Origin: Streptococcus constellatus subsp. constellatus
GTDB taxonomy: Bacteria > Bacillota > Bacilli > Lactobacillales > Streptococcaceae
Assembly: GCF_023167545.1 (NCBI RefSeq)
Contig: NZ_AP014647.1
Coordinates: forward strand, 186,001-250,000
Direction: 5' to 3'
Length of the DNA stretch: 64,000 nt
Numbering within the stretch: position 1 is the stretch's first letter; each line of letters opens with the position of its first letter. The notes under the pieces were generated by a model. It was not told the DNA's origin and ran no database searches. It was given only the letters and a program-made list of their open reading frames with translations. Made by a program: the position numbers and the translations under genes. Of this stretch, positions 39,237 through 49,509 are shown in pieces.

Positions 39237-40094
39237 ATGCTATTTGCGAACAAGAATGTATTCTCTCGTTATTTTGAAAAACTCAACTGGTCTCATTTGG
39301 TAGATGATGTCTTTAGCAAGCTCGTTTCACTTTTGCTCTTGCTAGCTCTCTTTTACCTCGCTAAAAAGCTGGTACATGTACTCGTAAGAAAGATTATCTC
39401 CCCCTCTTTGAAACTCTCTAGTCAAGACGAAGGGAGGCAAAAGACCCTCACTCGTTTGATGGAAAATTTGCTGAATTACACCCTTTACTTTCTCTTGATT
39501 TATTGGATATTAGCGATTTTAGGCTTGCCGGTGTCTAGTTTACTAGCAGGAGCTGGGATTGCTGGGGTGGCAATCGGGATGGGAGCGCAAGGCTTCTTGT
39601 CTGATTTAGTCAATGGTTTCTTTATTTTGTTGGAGCGGCAGTTGGATGTCGGAGACAGCGTTCGTCTGACTAATGGCTCGATTAAAATCGCAGGAACAGT
39701 TGTGAGTGTCGGAATTCGGACGACACAAGTGCGCGATGCAGATGGCACTTTGCATTACGTTCCTAATCGCAATATTACTGTCGTCAGCAATCTCTCACGC
39801 GGTAATATGCGAGCGCTCATTGATATTCCATTATACGCTCAGACGGATTTGGAGAAGGTCACTCGGATTATCCAGCAGGTCAATCAAGAATATGCGGGCG
39901 ATCAAGTAGAAATTTTGCAGGAACCGACGATTTTAGGTCCGCAAGTTAGCGAAAATGGTCAATTTTATTTTCGTATTAGTATCACCGTCCAAAGTGGTAG
40001 CCAAAGCATCGTTTACCATCAATTTTACAGACTGTATCATGACGCTTTATTAAAGGAAGGAATTGATTTGCCAACGATTTATGCACCAGCGTAA
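39237..40094 (+). CDS. Small-conductance mechanosensitive channel (MscS family)
   Basis: The 285-residue channel should open under hypo-osmotic stress to release solutes. Three transmembrane segments (residues about 24-45, 80-100, 102-125) are followed by the family's Gly/Ala-rich pore helix (LAGAGIAGVAIGMGAQGFLSDLVNG). The beta domain comes next (LDVGDSVRLTNG, VVSVGIRTTQVRDADG, VPNRNITVVSN). AGGAGG lies 5 bases before the ATG. The following gene starts 17 bases after the stop and may be co-transcribed. Confidence 0.9.
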   Translation: MLFANKNVFSRYFEKLNWSHLVDDVFSKLVSLLLLLALFYLAKKLVHVLVRKIISPSLKLSSQDEGRQKTLTRLMENLLNYTLYFLLIYWILAILGLPVSSLLAGAGIAGVAIGMGAQGFLSDLVNGFFILLERQLDVGDSVRLTNGSIKIAGTVVSVGIRTTQVRDADGTLHYVPNRNITVVSNLSRGNMRALIDIPLYAQTDLEKVTRIIQQVNQEYAGDQVEILQEPTILGPQVSENGQFYFRISITVQSGSQSIVYHQFYRLYHDALLKEGIDLPTIYAPA

Positions 40095-40111
40095 GCAGAA
40101 AGGAGATTATT

Positions 40112-40699
40112 ATGGAAGAACAAGTACCGCATGAAATAAAAACCCCTGCCGGTCACGTCTATCGCTTGAAACAGCCCCTGTATAAGCAGCCTTTGTTTTG
40201 GACGACCATCATTAGCTGTGTCATGCTTGTATTCATGACCCTCGTGGTGGCTGGTTTAAGTATTTTTAACTTTGCCGTTCTAGGGCATGGTGTTCGAACT
40301 GCAGTTTATCAAGATAGTTATAAACATCACCGTCTGGGAGACAGCGTGCGTTTTGAAAATGGAATGAAAATCACTGTTCAATACATTCATGTGGACTCCA
40401 AAGAGCGGATGAAAGGGCAAGCAACAGGAGCAATGATTACCGCCAAGGTCATTATCGAAAATACCTCTAGCGAATCTCTCCCTCTCAATGTCTATGACTT
40501 TGATTTACAAGACGAAATGGGAGAATCCTATGTCTTGGATGACGCTACTTTTGACACTGCCAACATAAAAGAGGAGCTTGCGGCGGGCGAAAAGGTGGAA
40601 TGGAAGCTGATGTATGACGGTGAGGACGGCTCGCAGCAGCCCTATACTCTCGCTTATGACAATGTCAAGTGGGGAGAAACCAAAAGCGTGAAGTTTTAG
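40112..40699 (+). CDS. Membrane-anchored DUF4352-like protein
   Basis: The 195-residue protein has one transmembrane segment (residues about 29-55). An extracellular immunoglobulin-like domain follows (VRFENGMKITVQYIHVD to TAKVIIENTSSESLPLNVYDFDLQDEMG), which resembles the DUF4352/telokin-like group. Function unknown. AAAGGAG precedes the ATG, and the gene follows the MscS gene closely. A strong terminator shared with gdhA follows. Confidence 0.75.
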   Translation: MEEQVPHEIKTPAGHVYRLKQPLYKQPLFWTTIISCVMLVFMTLVVAGLSIFNFAVLGHGVRTAVYQDSYKHHRLGDSVRFENGMKITVQYIHVDSKERMKGQATGAMITAKVIIENTSSESLPLNVYDFDLQDEMGESYVLDDATFDTANIKEELAAGEKVEWKLMYDGEDGSQQPYTLAYDNVKWGETKSVKF

Positions 40700-40737
40700 A
40701 AATAGCGATTGATTGCTTATTTCAGCAGAAGAACAGT

Positions 40738-40771
40738 AAAAGGCTGTGGACAAACCTGTCCACAGCCTTTT
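40738..40771. terminator. Bidirectional terminator between the DUF4352-like gene and gdhA
   Basis: A perfect 15-bp stem (AAAAGGCTGTGGACA / TGTCCACAGCCTTTT) with loop AACC serves both convergent genes. Confidence 0.88.
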
Positions 40772-40784
40772 GTCATGTATTCGT

Positions 40785-42218
<1,434 letters not shown>

Positions 42219-42291
42219 TTATCTTTTTTCTGAAGTTTTTAGGTCGAGTTCAATTACGCTGAACATGCTAGACTTTCGTCCGAGTTCGGTT

Positions 42292-42322
42292 GCAATAAGA
42301 TACTAAGACCGTGAAAAACAAA
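42292..42322. repeat. 31-bp direct repeat, copy 2 (gdhA leader)
   Basis: This is an identical copy of 42145-42175, 147 bases further from gdhA. The region 42132-42524 holds no protein-coding gene that I can support. Confidence 0.85.
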
Positions 42323-42524
42323 AGCATTCACATGACTATGTTTCTTAATATCCATGTCCGTAATTCACTATGCTCAAACGGTCATGGAAAAAATAGGTAG
42401 CCGAATAGAGATTGCTTTATATGATTAGTTAGATTTATCTCTTCTAGCTTTCAACAATCCTAGCTCCATCACAGAACGAGACTTTCGTCCAAATCAGTGT
42501 AGATTATCGTTTATTACGTGTGTC

Positions 42525-42553
42525 ATTATAGCAGAAAAATTTTATACTGTAAA
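42525..42553 (-). promoter_or_regulatory. Probable gdhA promoter
   Basis: On the minus strand TTTACA, 17 bases and TATAAT form a near-consensus sigma-A promoter. Transcription would begin near 42517 and cross both 31-bp repeats before reaching gdhA. Confidence 0.65.
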
Positions 42554-42683
42554 GAAAAAAGTTGAATTTTCTGAAAATTCCGACGGAGTTTGATGCCAGA
42601 ATTTTGCGTATCAAAAATTTATTTGTTTATCCCGAACATTTTTTTCTTCTATTCTGTTCAAAGAGTCATATTTCTGCTTTTAG

Positions 42684-42692
42684 TGGTACAAT
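42684..42692 (+). promoter_or_regulatory. Extended -10 promoter of pyrD
   Basis: TGGTACAAT (TG-N-TACAAT) is 23 bases ahead of the pyrD start, with AAAGGAG between. Confidence 0.55.
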
Positions 42693-42715
42693 AGAAAAAA
42701 CTAAAGGAGTATTTC

Positions 42716-43651
42716 ATGGTATCAACTCAAACACAAATTGCTGGTTTTTCTTTTGACAATTGCCTGATGAATGCGGCTGGAGTAGCTTGTATGACAATAG
42801 AGGAGTTAGAAAAAGTCAAACAATCTGCTGCAGGAACCTTTGTCACTAAGACAGCCACTTTGCAAGCGAGAGTAGGAAATCCTGAACCTCGCTACCAAGA
42901 TGTGCCGCTCGGCTCAATCAATTCAATGGGGTTACCAAATCATGGACTAGATTACTATCTGGATTACTTGTTAGATTTGCAAAAGATAGAACCCGATCAA
43001 ACATTCTTTTTATCTCTTGTGGGGCTGTCACCAGAAGAAACTCACATTCTTTTGAAAAAGGTACAAGACAGTGATTTTAAAGGATTGACCGAGCTTAATC
43101 TGTCTTGTCCCAATGTTCCTGGCAAGCCACAAATTGCCTATGATTTTGAAATGACGGAAAAAATTTTGAGTGAAGTATTTGCCTATTTCACTAAACCGTT
43201 GGGGATTAAATTACCACCTTATTTTGATATTGCGCATTTTGATCAGGCAGCAGCGATTTTCAATAAATTACCACTTTGTTTTGTCAACTGTGTTAATTCA
43301 ATTGGTAACGGGCTGTATATTAACGATGAAACAGTTGTCATTCGTCCGAAAAAAGGCTTTGGTGGTATTGGTGGTGAATACATCAAACCAACTGCACTTG
43401 CTAATGTTCATGCTTTTTATCAACGACTTAATCCTTCGATTCAAATCATTGGTACGGGCGGTGTATTGACAGGTCGGGACGCTTTTGAGCACATTCTTTG
43501 CGGAGCCAGTATGGTGCAAGTTGGAACAACGCTGCATAAAGAAGGTGTAGGGGCTTTTGAGCGCATTACAAATGAGCTGAAAGCGATTATGGAAGAAAAA
43601 GGCTATGAAAGCATAGAAGATTTTCGTGGGAAATTGCACTATCTGGACTAA
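42716..43651 (+). CDS. pyrD: Dihydroorotate dehydrogenase, class 1A
   Basis: The soluble FMN enzyme oxidises dihydroorotate to orotate with fumarate as acceptor, in pyrimidine synthesis. The 311-residue length and lack of a PyrK-binding extension point to class 1A. Motifs are [24 protein letters not shown], the active-site cysteine in [13 protein letters not shown] near residue 130, [10 protein letters not shown], and [26 protein letters not shown]. It is a single gene apart from other pyr genes. Confidence 0.94.
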   Translation: MVSTQTQIAGFSFDNCLMNAAGVACMTIEELEKVKQSAAGTFVTKTATLQARVGNPEPRYQDVPLGSINSMGLPNHGLDYYLDYLLDLQKIEPDQTFFLSLVGLSPEETHILLKKVQDSDFKGLTELNLSCPNVPGKPQIAYDFEMTEKILSEVFAYFTKPLGIKLPPYFDIAHFDQAAAIFNKLPLCFVNCVNSIGNGLYINDETVVIRPKKGFGGIGGEYIKPTALANVHAFYQRLNPSIQIIGTGGVLTGRDAFEHILCGASMVQVGTTLHKEGVGAFERITNELKAIMEEKGYESIEDFRGKLHYLD

Positions 43652-43767
43652 CCACAAGTGGTATTTGGCAGTTCATTGCCACATCATTCTCAAGAAAGTT
43701 CTAATCAAATCCTTATAACATTTTAGGAATTTGTGAGAAAATAAGAACAAAGAAATGAGGTGTTTTT

Positions 43768-44703
43768 ATGTCTGAAATTTATCTAGCAGGAGGCTGTTTT
43801 TGGGGGTTAGAAGAATATTTTTCTCGTATCAAAGGTGTGACTGCTACAACTGTCGGTTATGCCAATGGGCAGGTTGAGACGACAAACTATCAGCTGGTTA
43901 AGCAGACAGACCATGCGGAAACGGTTCATGTGACTTATGATGAAAATCTGGTTAGCTTGCGAGAAATTCTGCTCTACTATTTCCGTGTGATTGATCCGCT
44001 GTCTATCGATAAGCAAGGAAACGATGTTGGCCGTCAATACCGCACAGGTATTTATTATACAAATGACACGGATATGTCAGTCATCAATGAAGTCGTGAAA
44101 GAGCAAGAGCGGCAATGTGGTCAGGAGATTGCAGTAGAAGTAGAAGCACTGCGTCATTATGTATTGGCAGAGGACTATCATCAAGATTACCTCAAGAAAA
44201 ATCCCAGTGGCTATTGTCATATCAGTGTTAATGACGCTTACCAACCTTTAGTAGATCCGAAACAATATGTGAAACCGAGTGAGCCAACTTTAAAGGAAAC
44301 ATTGTCTGAAGAAGCTTATCAGGTCACCCAACATGCTGCAACTGAACGACCATTCCAAAATGAGTATTTTGCAACTTTTGAAGAAGGCATTTATGTAGAT
44401 GTGACAACAGGAGAACCACTGTTCTTTGCCGGTGATAAATTTGATTCGGGTTGTGGTTGGCCGAGTTTTACAAGACCAATTGCCAAAGATGTGATTAAGT
44501 ATTATCAAGATAAAAGTCACGGTATGGAGCGAATCGAGGTACGTTCTCGTTCTGGAAATGCGCATTTGGGGCATGTCTTCACAGATGGTCCTCAAGACCA
44601 AGGCGGACTGCGCTACTGTATCAATTCAGCAGCACTACGCTTTATCAAAAAAGAAGAAATGGAAGCAGCAGGATATGGCTACTTACTTTCACATATGAAG
44701 TAG
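43768..44703 (+). CDS. msrAB: Fused peptide methionine sulfoxide reductase MsrA/MsrB
   Basis: This protein repairs both stereoisomers of methionine sulfoxide in oxidised proteins. The 311-residue fusion has MsrA first (GGCFWGLEE with catalytic C10) and MsrB from about residue 170 ([26 protein letters not shown], catalytic C284 in LRYCINS). There is no signal peptide, so it is a cytoplasmic form. AGAAATGAGG precedes the ATG. It is monocistronic, with a terminator. Confidence 0.95.
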   Translation: MSEIYLAGGCFWGLEEYFSRIKGVTATTVGYANGQVETTNYQLVKQTDHAETVHVTYDENLVSLREILLYYFRVIDPLSIDKQGNDVGRQYRTGIYYTNDTDMSVINEVVKEQERQCGQEIAVEVEALRHYVLAEDYHQDYLKKNPSGYCHISVNDAYQPLVDPKQYVKPSEPTLKETLSEEAYQVTQHAATERPFQNEYFATFEEGIYVDVTTGEPLFFAGDKFDSGCGWPSFTRPIAKDVIKYYQDKSHGMERIEVRSRSGNAHLGHVFTDGPQDQGGLRYCINSAALRFIKKEEMEAAGYGYLLSHMK

Positions 44704-44734
44704 CGTGGGACGAACTGCCATTAGAATAAAAAAG

Positions 44735-44770
44735 AAGGACTGGGCAAAAAGCTTAGTCCTTTCATCTTTT
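44735..44770 (+). terminator. Rho-independent terminator after msrAB
   Basis: The stem AAGGACT (44735-44741) with AGTCCTT (44755-44761) is followed by TCATCTTTT. Confidence 0.6.
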
Positions 44771-44803
44771 ATAAGTACGATTGAAATAATTTGTTATAAA
44801 TAT

Positions 44804-44975
44804 AAAAAGAGGCTGGGACAAAAGTCCGACCTCAAATATAAAAAGCGAACAAAACTAGTTTTCTGGTAATCAGAATTCTGCTTTATTCGCTTTTCGCATT
44901 TAATTATAGATTAGAAGGGCTTAATAATTAAGATTTTTAAAAATTGAAATCTTTTTGTCCCAAACTCTTTTTTAC
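44804..44975. repeat. MITE-like element with GAGGCTGGGACAAAA ends
   Basis: About 170 non-coding bases have imperfect inverted ends: AAAAAGAGGCTGGGACAAAAG on the left and, in reverse, AAAAAAGAGTTTGGGACAAAAA on the right. The ends resemble those of the IS1182-family element in this window (GAGTCTGGGACA), so this may be a non-autonomous relative. The right end reaches the stop of the ROK gene and could terminate it. Confidence 0.5.
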
Positions 44976-46154
44976 TTAAACACTCAGCAATTCTTTTTGC
45001 AGACAAAGCGCAACGCCAGCTGTTGCACCAGTGAAGTCATTGTAGGGCTCGATAATGAGTTCAGGCAAGTCTTTGAAGAGTAGTTTTGGTTGTTGTGAGA
45101 TTTCTTGATAGAAAGCTGCAATGACTTTGTCATCAGTCAAGATGGGACTGTGCAGATAAATTTTCTTTGCATCAATCATCATGCTAAGGTTTAGCAGGGA
45201 TTGTGCCAAATACTTAAATGCCAAATGCAGGAGATTGAGAATAGCTTGGTCTCCTAAGTTATATGCTGTGAGGATAGTTTGAATCGTGATCTCTTCTTTA
45301 TCTGTGACAAGTGATTTTAAATGTGTCAACTCGGCAGTTTCAAAGATGATTTTTGCTTTTTTTATCAGCCAGCTTTCACTAGCATAAGTCTGTAAACAGC
45401 CTCTGCGTCCACAACCACAGACTTCTCCGTCAGGACAAACGACGGTATGACCAATTTCGCCGATGACAATATTGCTTTTGCCGTAGATTTTGCCATTGTA
45501 CATATAAGAGCAGTGCATACCCCGTGCAAAATGAAAATAGATAAAATTCTCATCCAGTTGGTAAGCAGAAAAAAGGCGCTTTGCTAGTGCCATGCAATTG
45601 ACATTATTAGAAAAGTAAATTGGAAAAGAAAACTCGTTTTTAATCTTCGCTAGATCAAATTGTTTCCATGTTTGATTGTTTGTTGTAATCAAATCATTGT
45701 GCAAATAGCGTCCAGGGATAGCTACTCCCACGGCTTGAATTGTATAGGAATTGTTCCGAAAAATGAATTGTTCAAGTAAATGACAAAATAAATCAGCGCC
45801 TTCTGCTAGAATTTTTTCCGAGGTGATGGTTGCTTTATCTTTATCAATCACATTTCCTGTATTATCACTCAACACAAAAGAAAAATATTTTTCTGATAGT
45901 TCGCAACCGATGAAATAAGAGTGCTGTTTTTTTATACCCAAGAGGATTTTCTTTCGCCCGACTTTTGTGTGTTCTTCATCTTCCCCCAGCTCATACAGCA
46001 GTTTTTCTTGGATCAAACTTCCTGTAATCGCACTAACTGTAGCAGGAGTAATGCCCGTCTCTTTTGAAATATCAATGCGAGAAATTGGCCCCTTGGCGTA
46101 AATTTTATCTAAAATAATTGTTCGTAATTCAGCTTGTTTTTTCGTTTGATTCAT
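44976..46154 (-). CDS. ROK-family transcriptional repressor
   Basis: The 392-residue NagC/XylR-type regulator has an N-terminal winged helix (GPISRIDISKETGITPATVSAITGSLIQ, residues about 18-45). A sugar-kinase-like ROK domain follows, with the zinc motif CGCGRRGC in the signature GEIGHTVVCPDGEVCGCGRRG. It is divergent from a PTS operon with 172 bases between, so it probably represses that operon until a sugar or sugar phosphate binds. The inverted TTGATTATAA sequences in the gap are candidate half-sites. Confidence 0.88.
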   Translation of the reverse strand: MNQTKKQAELRTIILDKIYAKGPISRIDISKETGITPATVSAITGSLIQEKLLYELGEDEEHTKVGRKKILLGIKKQHSYFIGCELSEKYFSFVLSDNTGNVIDKDKATITSEKILAEGADLFCHLLEQFIFRNNSYTIQAVGVAIPGRYLHNDLITTNNQTWKQFDLAKIKNEFSFPIYFSNNVNCMALAKRLFSAYQLDENFIYFHFARGMHCSYMYNGKIYGKSNIVIGEIGHTVVCPDGEVCGCGRRGCLQTYASESWLIKKAKIIFETAELTHLKSLVTDKEEITIQTILTAYNLGDQAILNLLHLAFKYLAQSLLNLSMMIDAKKIYLHSPILTDDKVIAAFYQEISQQPKLLFKDLPELIIEPYNDFTGATAGVALCLQKELLSV

Positions 46155-46186
46155 TATCTACCATCCTTCCCTGCATCTATTATATA

Positions 46187-46312
46187 TTGATTATAAAAAA
46201 TTATCAAATATAAGTGAAAGCGCTTGACTTTTTGGAATAATTGTTTTAAAATATAATTAAAAAGCGAGATAAAGTTGATTTTGTCTGCTATTTAATAATA
46301 TATTATAATCAA
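46187..46312. promoter_or_regulatory. Candidate ROK operator half-sites
   Basis: TTGATTATAA (46187-46196) and its exact reverse complement TTATAATCAA (46303-46312) flank the divergent promoters, 106 bases apart. The second overlaps the ribosome-binding region of the PTS gene. A looping repressor site is a reasonable guess, not shown. Confidence 0.4.
46215..46252 (+). promoter_or_regulatory. PTS operon promoter with overlapping cre site
   Basis: TTGACT (46224-46229), 17 bases and TAAAAT (46247-46252) form a good promoter. TGAAAGCGCTTGAC (46215-46228) is a strong match to the CcpA cre consensus and overlaps the -35, so CcpA would block the operon when glucose is present. Confidence 0.75.
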
Positions 46313-46326
46313 AGGAGATTGTAAAG

Positions 46327-47592
46327 ATGGATAAATTTTTACAAGCAAAACTAATGCCTATTGCTATTAAGTTGGGGAACAATAAAGGCTTAGTAGCAAT
46401 TCGGGACGGCATTACGCTTGCGGTACCATTACTGTTGATTGGTTCTTTGTTTATGGTCATTGCTAGTTTTCCTGTTCCAGGATGGGAAGCTTATTTGACA
46501 AAAATTGGGGTTTCTGCCTATCTATGGAAAGGCGTGGATAGTAGTTTTGGTCTGATTGGTTTGGTAGCCAGTTTTGGGATTGCCTACTATATGAGCCGCC
46601 AATACAAAGTGGATGGGATTCCTTCTGGGATTATCTCGCTTGCTGCCTTTATCACAGTGACACCATTTCTTGCTACTAAAACAGGAAACGGTGTTCCCAC
46701 AGCATTTTTAGCTTCACAAGGCCTTTTTGTAGCAATCATTCTTGGTTTGGTAAATGGTTATATCTATCAATGGTTCATCAATCATAATGTCCAAATTAAA
46801 ATGCCTGATGGTGTTCCACCAGCAGTTTCAAAAAGTTTCAGCGCCATTATTCCAGGTGCAGTGATTATCACAGGCTGGTTGTTGGTTTATGCCCTTTTAG
46901 CCAGTTTAAAACTACCAAATTTGCATGCGGTAGCTCAAACTGTTTTAGGAAAACCGCTAGGTCTACTAGGTAATAATTTATTTGGTTTGATGATTCTAGT
47001 TGCTTTAAATAGTTCATTCTGGTTTGTTGGACTTCATGGAGGAAATGTTGTCAATGCGGTTATGAAACCATTGTGGCTTTCGAATCTCGATGCCAATAAA
47101 GTTGCTTATCAAGCAGGGGAAAAACTACCGCATATCTTTACCAGTGTCTTTATGGATAATTTTGTCTTCATTGGCGGTGGCGGCGCAACTATTGGCTTGG
47201 TATTAGCGATTGGTTATTTGGCGAAAAAGAGAAAATCAAGCAAGCAGATCAAAACACTGGCACCTATTACAGTGGTTCCAGGTTTGTTCAATATCAATGA
47301 GCCAACGATGTTTGGTGTTCCAATTGTCTTAAATATCTTGCTTCTGTTCCCATTCATTTTGGCACCGATTGCGAATCTCATCGTTGCATGGTCATCCATG
47401 GCAAGTGGTCTTGTACCGTTAACATATACTGACCCAGGTTGGACAACTCCTCCGATTATTAGTGGCTTACTGGCAACGGGAAGTTTTAAAGCGTCTATTT
47501 TACAAGCTGTTCTTATTGTGATTGATATTTTAATCTATATTCCATTTGTAATTACTATTGAAAAACGCTTTAAAGCAGAAGAAAATCAGTAG
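46327..47592 (+). CDS. PTS lactose/cellobiose-type EIIC permease
   Basis: The 421-residue membrane permease of the CelB type imports and phosphorylates a beta-linked or related sugar with separate EIIA and EIIB proteins. It has about ten hydrophobic segments, the start KFLQAKLMPIAIKLGNNKGLVAIRDGI, and the block VVPGLFNINEPTMFGVPIVLN, typical of the family. AAAGGAG precedes the ATG. It heads an operon with a DUF7916-type gene, EIIB and EIIA. The sugar cannot be deduced, as no hydrolase is in the operon. Confidence 0.9.
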   Translation: MDKFLQAKLMPIAIKLGNNKGLVAIRDGITLAVPLLLIGSLFMVIASFPVPGWEAYLTKIGVSAYLWKGVDSSFGLIGLVASFGIAYYMSRQYKVDGIPSGIISLAAFITVTPFLATKTGNGVPTAFLASQGLFVAIILGLVNGYIYQWFINHNVQIKMPDGVPPAVSKSFSAIIPGAVIITGWLLVYALLASLKLPNLHAVAQTVLGKPLGLLGNNLFGLMILVALNSSFWFVGLHGGNVVNAVMKPLWLSNLDANKVAYQAGEKLPHIFTSVFMDNFVFIGGGGATIGLVLAIGYLAKKRKSSKQIKTLAPITVVPGLFNINEPTMFGVPIVLNILLLFPFILAPIANLIVAWSSMASGLVPLTYTDPGWTTPPIISGLLATGSFKASILQAVLIVIDILIYIPFVITIEKRFKAEENQ

Positions 47593-47604
47593 GGAGATGA
47601 GAAT

Positions 47605-48501
47605 ATGAAACGATTAATTAGTGCAAATCCTTCGGAAATTTTGAATATGACAGCCCAAGAGCTCAAGCAAAGCATTCAAGCGAGTGAAGGGCGAGTTGTT
47701 TTATCCGAAAATGTTGTCATTCGTGAAACCTTTATCGGAGATATTACCAATGCTGAGATTGCAAGAGCTTTTGGTGCAGATATGATTTTGCTGAATTGCT
47801 TAGATGTTTTCCAACCAGAAATATTTGGCTTAGATTGTAAAAAAGAGCAAATTGTTCACGAATTGCATCGCTTGGTAGGCGCTCCGATTGGAGTGAATTT
47901 AGAACCTGTTGATTTGGAAGTTGATATGTTGGAAGAAGTGCAAGTGATTGCTGCTGGTCGGCAAGCTAGTCAGGCTTCTTTTGAACAAATTGAAAAATTA
48001 GGCTTTGATTTTGTCTGCTTAACAGGTAATCCAGGAACAGGAGTTAGCAATAAAGAAATTATTGATGCAGTAAAATTAGCTAAGCAGCATTTTTCAGGTT
48101 TGATTATAGCTGGGAAAATGCATGGTGCAGGGGTATCTGAGCCGGTTGCAGACATTCAGATAGCTGAACAATTATTAGAAGCTGGTGCAGATGTGATTTT
48201 GGTGCCAGCGGTTGGTACAGTTCCTGCTTTCAGTGATGAAGAAATGAGAGCTGTCGTAGATCTAGTACATAGTAAAAGAGGTTTAGTCTTAAGCGCTATT
48301 GGCACTAGCCAAGAGACGTCGGATATTGAAACAATTAAACAAATCGCACTTCGTAATAAAATTTGTGGTGTTGATATTCAACATATTGGGGATGCAGGTT
48401 ATGGTGGTTTGGCAGTAGTGGATAATATTTATGCACTGAGCAATACTATTCGTGGTGTTCGACATACTGTGTCACGTTTAGCAAGATCCGTTAATCGGTA
48501 G
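47605..48501 (+). CDS. DUF7916-type TIM-barrel protein within the PTS operon
   Basis: The 298-residue soluble protein has the alternating beta/alpha pattern of a TIM barrel: RAFGADMILLNCLDVF, APIGVNLEPVD, GFDFVCLTGNPGTGVSN, GLIIAGKMHGAGVSEP, GADVILVPAVGTVPAFS, and VDIQHIGDAGYGG. I know such proteins as PTS-associated DUF7916 members with no proven function. An aldolase- or isomerase-like role on the imported sugar phosphate would fit, but that is inference. It lies 12 bases after the EIIC gene, with AGGGAGATG upstream. Confidence 0.7.
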   Translation: MKRLISANPSEILNMTAQELKQSIQASEGRVVLSENVVIRETFIGDITNAEIARAFGADMILLNCLDVFQPEIFGLDCKKEQIVHELHRLVGAPIGVNLEPVDLEVDMLEEVQVIAAGRQASQASFEQIEKLGFDFVCLTGNPGTGVSNKEIIDAVKLAKQHFSGLIIAGKMHGAGVSEPVADIQIAEQLLEAGADVILVPAVGTVPAFSDEEMRAVVDLVHSKRGLVLSAIGTSQETSDIETIKQIALRNKICGVDIQHIGDAGYGGLAVVDNIYALSNTIRGVRHTVSRLARSVNR

Positions 48502-48539
48502 AAAAGATCGTTAACTTTAATGAATAGAAAGGAACAATT

Positions 48540-48860
48540 ATGACTAAAGTTACCATTATGTTGGCATGTGCTGCGGGTATGAGTACCAGCTTGCTTGTTA
48601 CAAAAATGCAAGCTGCAGCCGATGAAAAAGGATTAGATGCAGAAATTTTTGCAGCTCCAGCACCAGAAGTAGATGATATCCTTTCTGAGAAGAAAGTAGA
48701 TGTTTTGTTATTAGGTCCACAGGTGCGCTATCTTTTAGATCAATTCACAGAAAAGTTAGCACAAAAGAATATCCCAGTTGGAGTTATCCCAATGGTGGAT
48801 TATGGCATGATGAACGGTTCAAAGGTGCTAGCGTTAGCTGAGGAACTGATCGGAGGCTAG
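48540..48860 (+). CDS. PTS lactose/cellobiose-type EIIB
   Basis: The 106-residue phosphocarrier has the phosphorylated cysteine C10 in MLACAAGMSTSLLV and the pattern VDVLLLGPQVRYLL of the family. It passes phosphate from EIIA to the sugar bound by EIIC. GAAAGGAAC precedes the ATG. The third gene of the operon. Confidence 0.93.
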   Translation: MTKVTIMLACAAGMSTSLLVTKMQAAADEKGLDAEIFAAPAPEVDDILSEKKVDVLLLGPQVRYLLDQFTEKLAQKNIPVGVIPMVDYGMMNGSKVLALAEELIGG

Positions 48861-48869
48861 AAGATTGAT

Positions 48870-49193
48870 ATGGAAAATTCAAATTTAGAAAGTATCATGT
48901 CCCTCATTATGTATGGTGGCGAGGCGAAGAGCAATGCTTTTGAAGCGATTCAAAAAGCTAAGAACGGTCTCTTTGAAGAAGCACATGAAAAGTTAAAAGC
49001 AGCAGATGAGGCATTAGTTTTAGCACACAAGTCACAGACAGTGATGCTGACACAAGAAGCTCAAGGTGAAAAAATTGAGCTCAGTCTTTTGATGGTGCAT
49101 GCTCAAGATCACTTGATGACGAGCTTAACGTTTATTGATTTAGCAAAAGAAGTTGTTGTAGTGTATGAACGACTAAATCAAATGGTTAAATAA
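48870..49193 (+). CDS. PTS lactose/cellobiose-type EIIA
   Basis: The 107-residue helical phosphocarrier has the active histidine H77 in MVHAQDHLM. The start (ESIMSLIMYGGEAKSNAFEAIQKAK) is typical of the LacF/CelC family. It is the last gene of the operon, 9 bases after EIIB, and is followed by a terminator. Confidence 0.93.
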   Translation: MENSNLESIMSLIMYGGEAKSNAFEAIQKAKNGLFEEAHEKLKAADEALVLAHKSQTVMLTQEAQGEKIELSLLMVHAQDHLMTSLTFIDLAKEVVVVYERLNQMVK

Positions 49194-49214
49194 TCTAATA
49201 ACATTCTCTTTAAG

Positions 49215-49252
49215 AACTTTGATAGGTTGAACGACTTGTCAAAGTTTTTTTA
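49215..49252 (+). terminator. Terminator of the PTS operon
   Basis: The stem AACTTTGA (49215-49222) with TCAAAGTT (49239-49246) is followed by TTTTT. Confidence 0.75.
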
Positions 49253-49353
49253 AATAATTAACAGACGATTATTTTATTTATCACCTGATAATTATTTAAA
49301 AAAGTTTTAGAAACCGCTCGCAAATCTCAAAATTTGTGCTATGCTTAATTCAT

Positions 49354-49382
49354 GGATTGTTACTGGTCATGCAGGCAAAACC
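49354..49382 (+). promoter_or_regulatory. RAT antiterminator site (BglG/LicT type)
   Basis: GGATTGTTACTG followed by GCAGGCAAAACC matches the ribonucleic antiterminator bound by BglG/LicT-family proteins. It overlaps the left arm of the terminator that follows, as the mechanism requires. The downstream gene is a beta-glucoside PTS pseudogene. Confidence 0.88.
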
Positions 49383-49445
49383 TAGACAAATACGAGATAT
49401 AAGGTAGGAAAACTACTTTCTATTTGGTGTATGTTTAGGTTTTTT
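49377..49445 (+). terminator. Conditional leader terminator paired with the RAT
   Basis: AAAACCTAGACA (from 49377) pairs with TGTTTAGGTTTT (to about 49443), followed by TTTTG. It is mutually exclusive with the RAT hairpin. Confidence 0.75.
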
Positions 49446-49509
49446 GTTACAGTTTTCTATATTTATATGTGTAACAAATGGCTGGCCTAAAAATTAAAGG
49501 AGGTCTATT

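Noticed and set aside
43298..43657. Minus-strand 119-codon frame within pyrD
   Set aside because: It is wholly antisense to pyrD, which has all family motifs.
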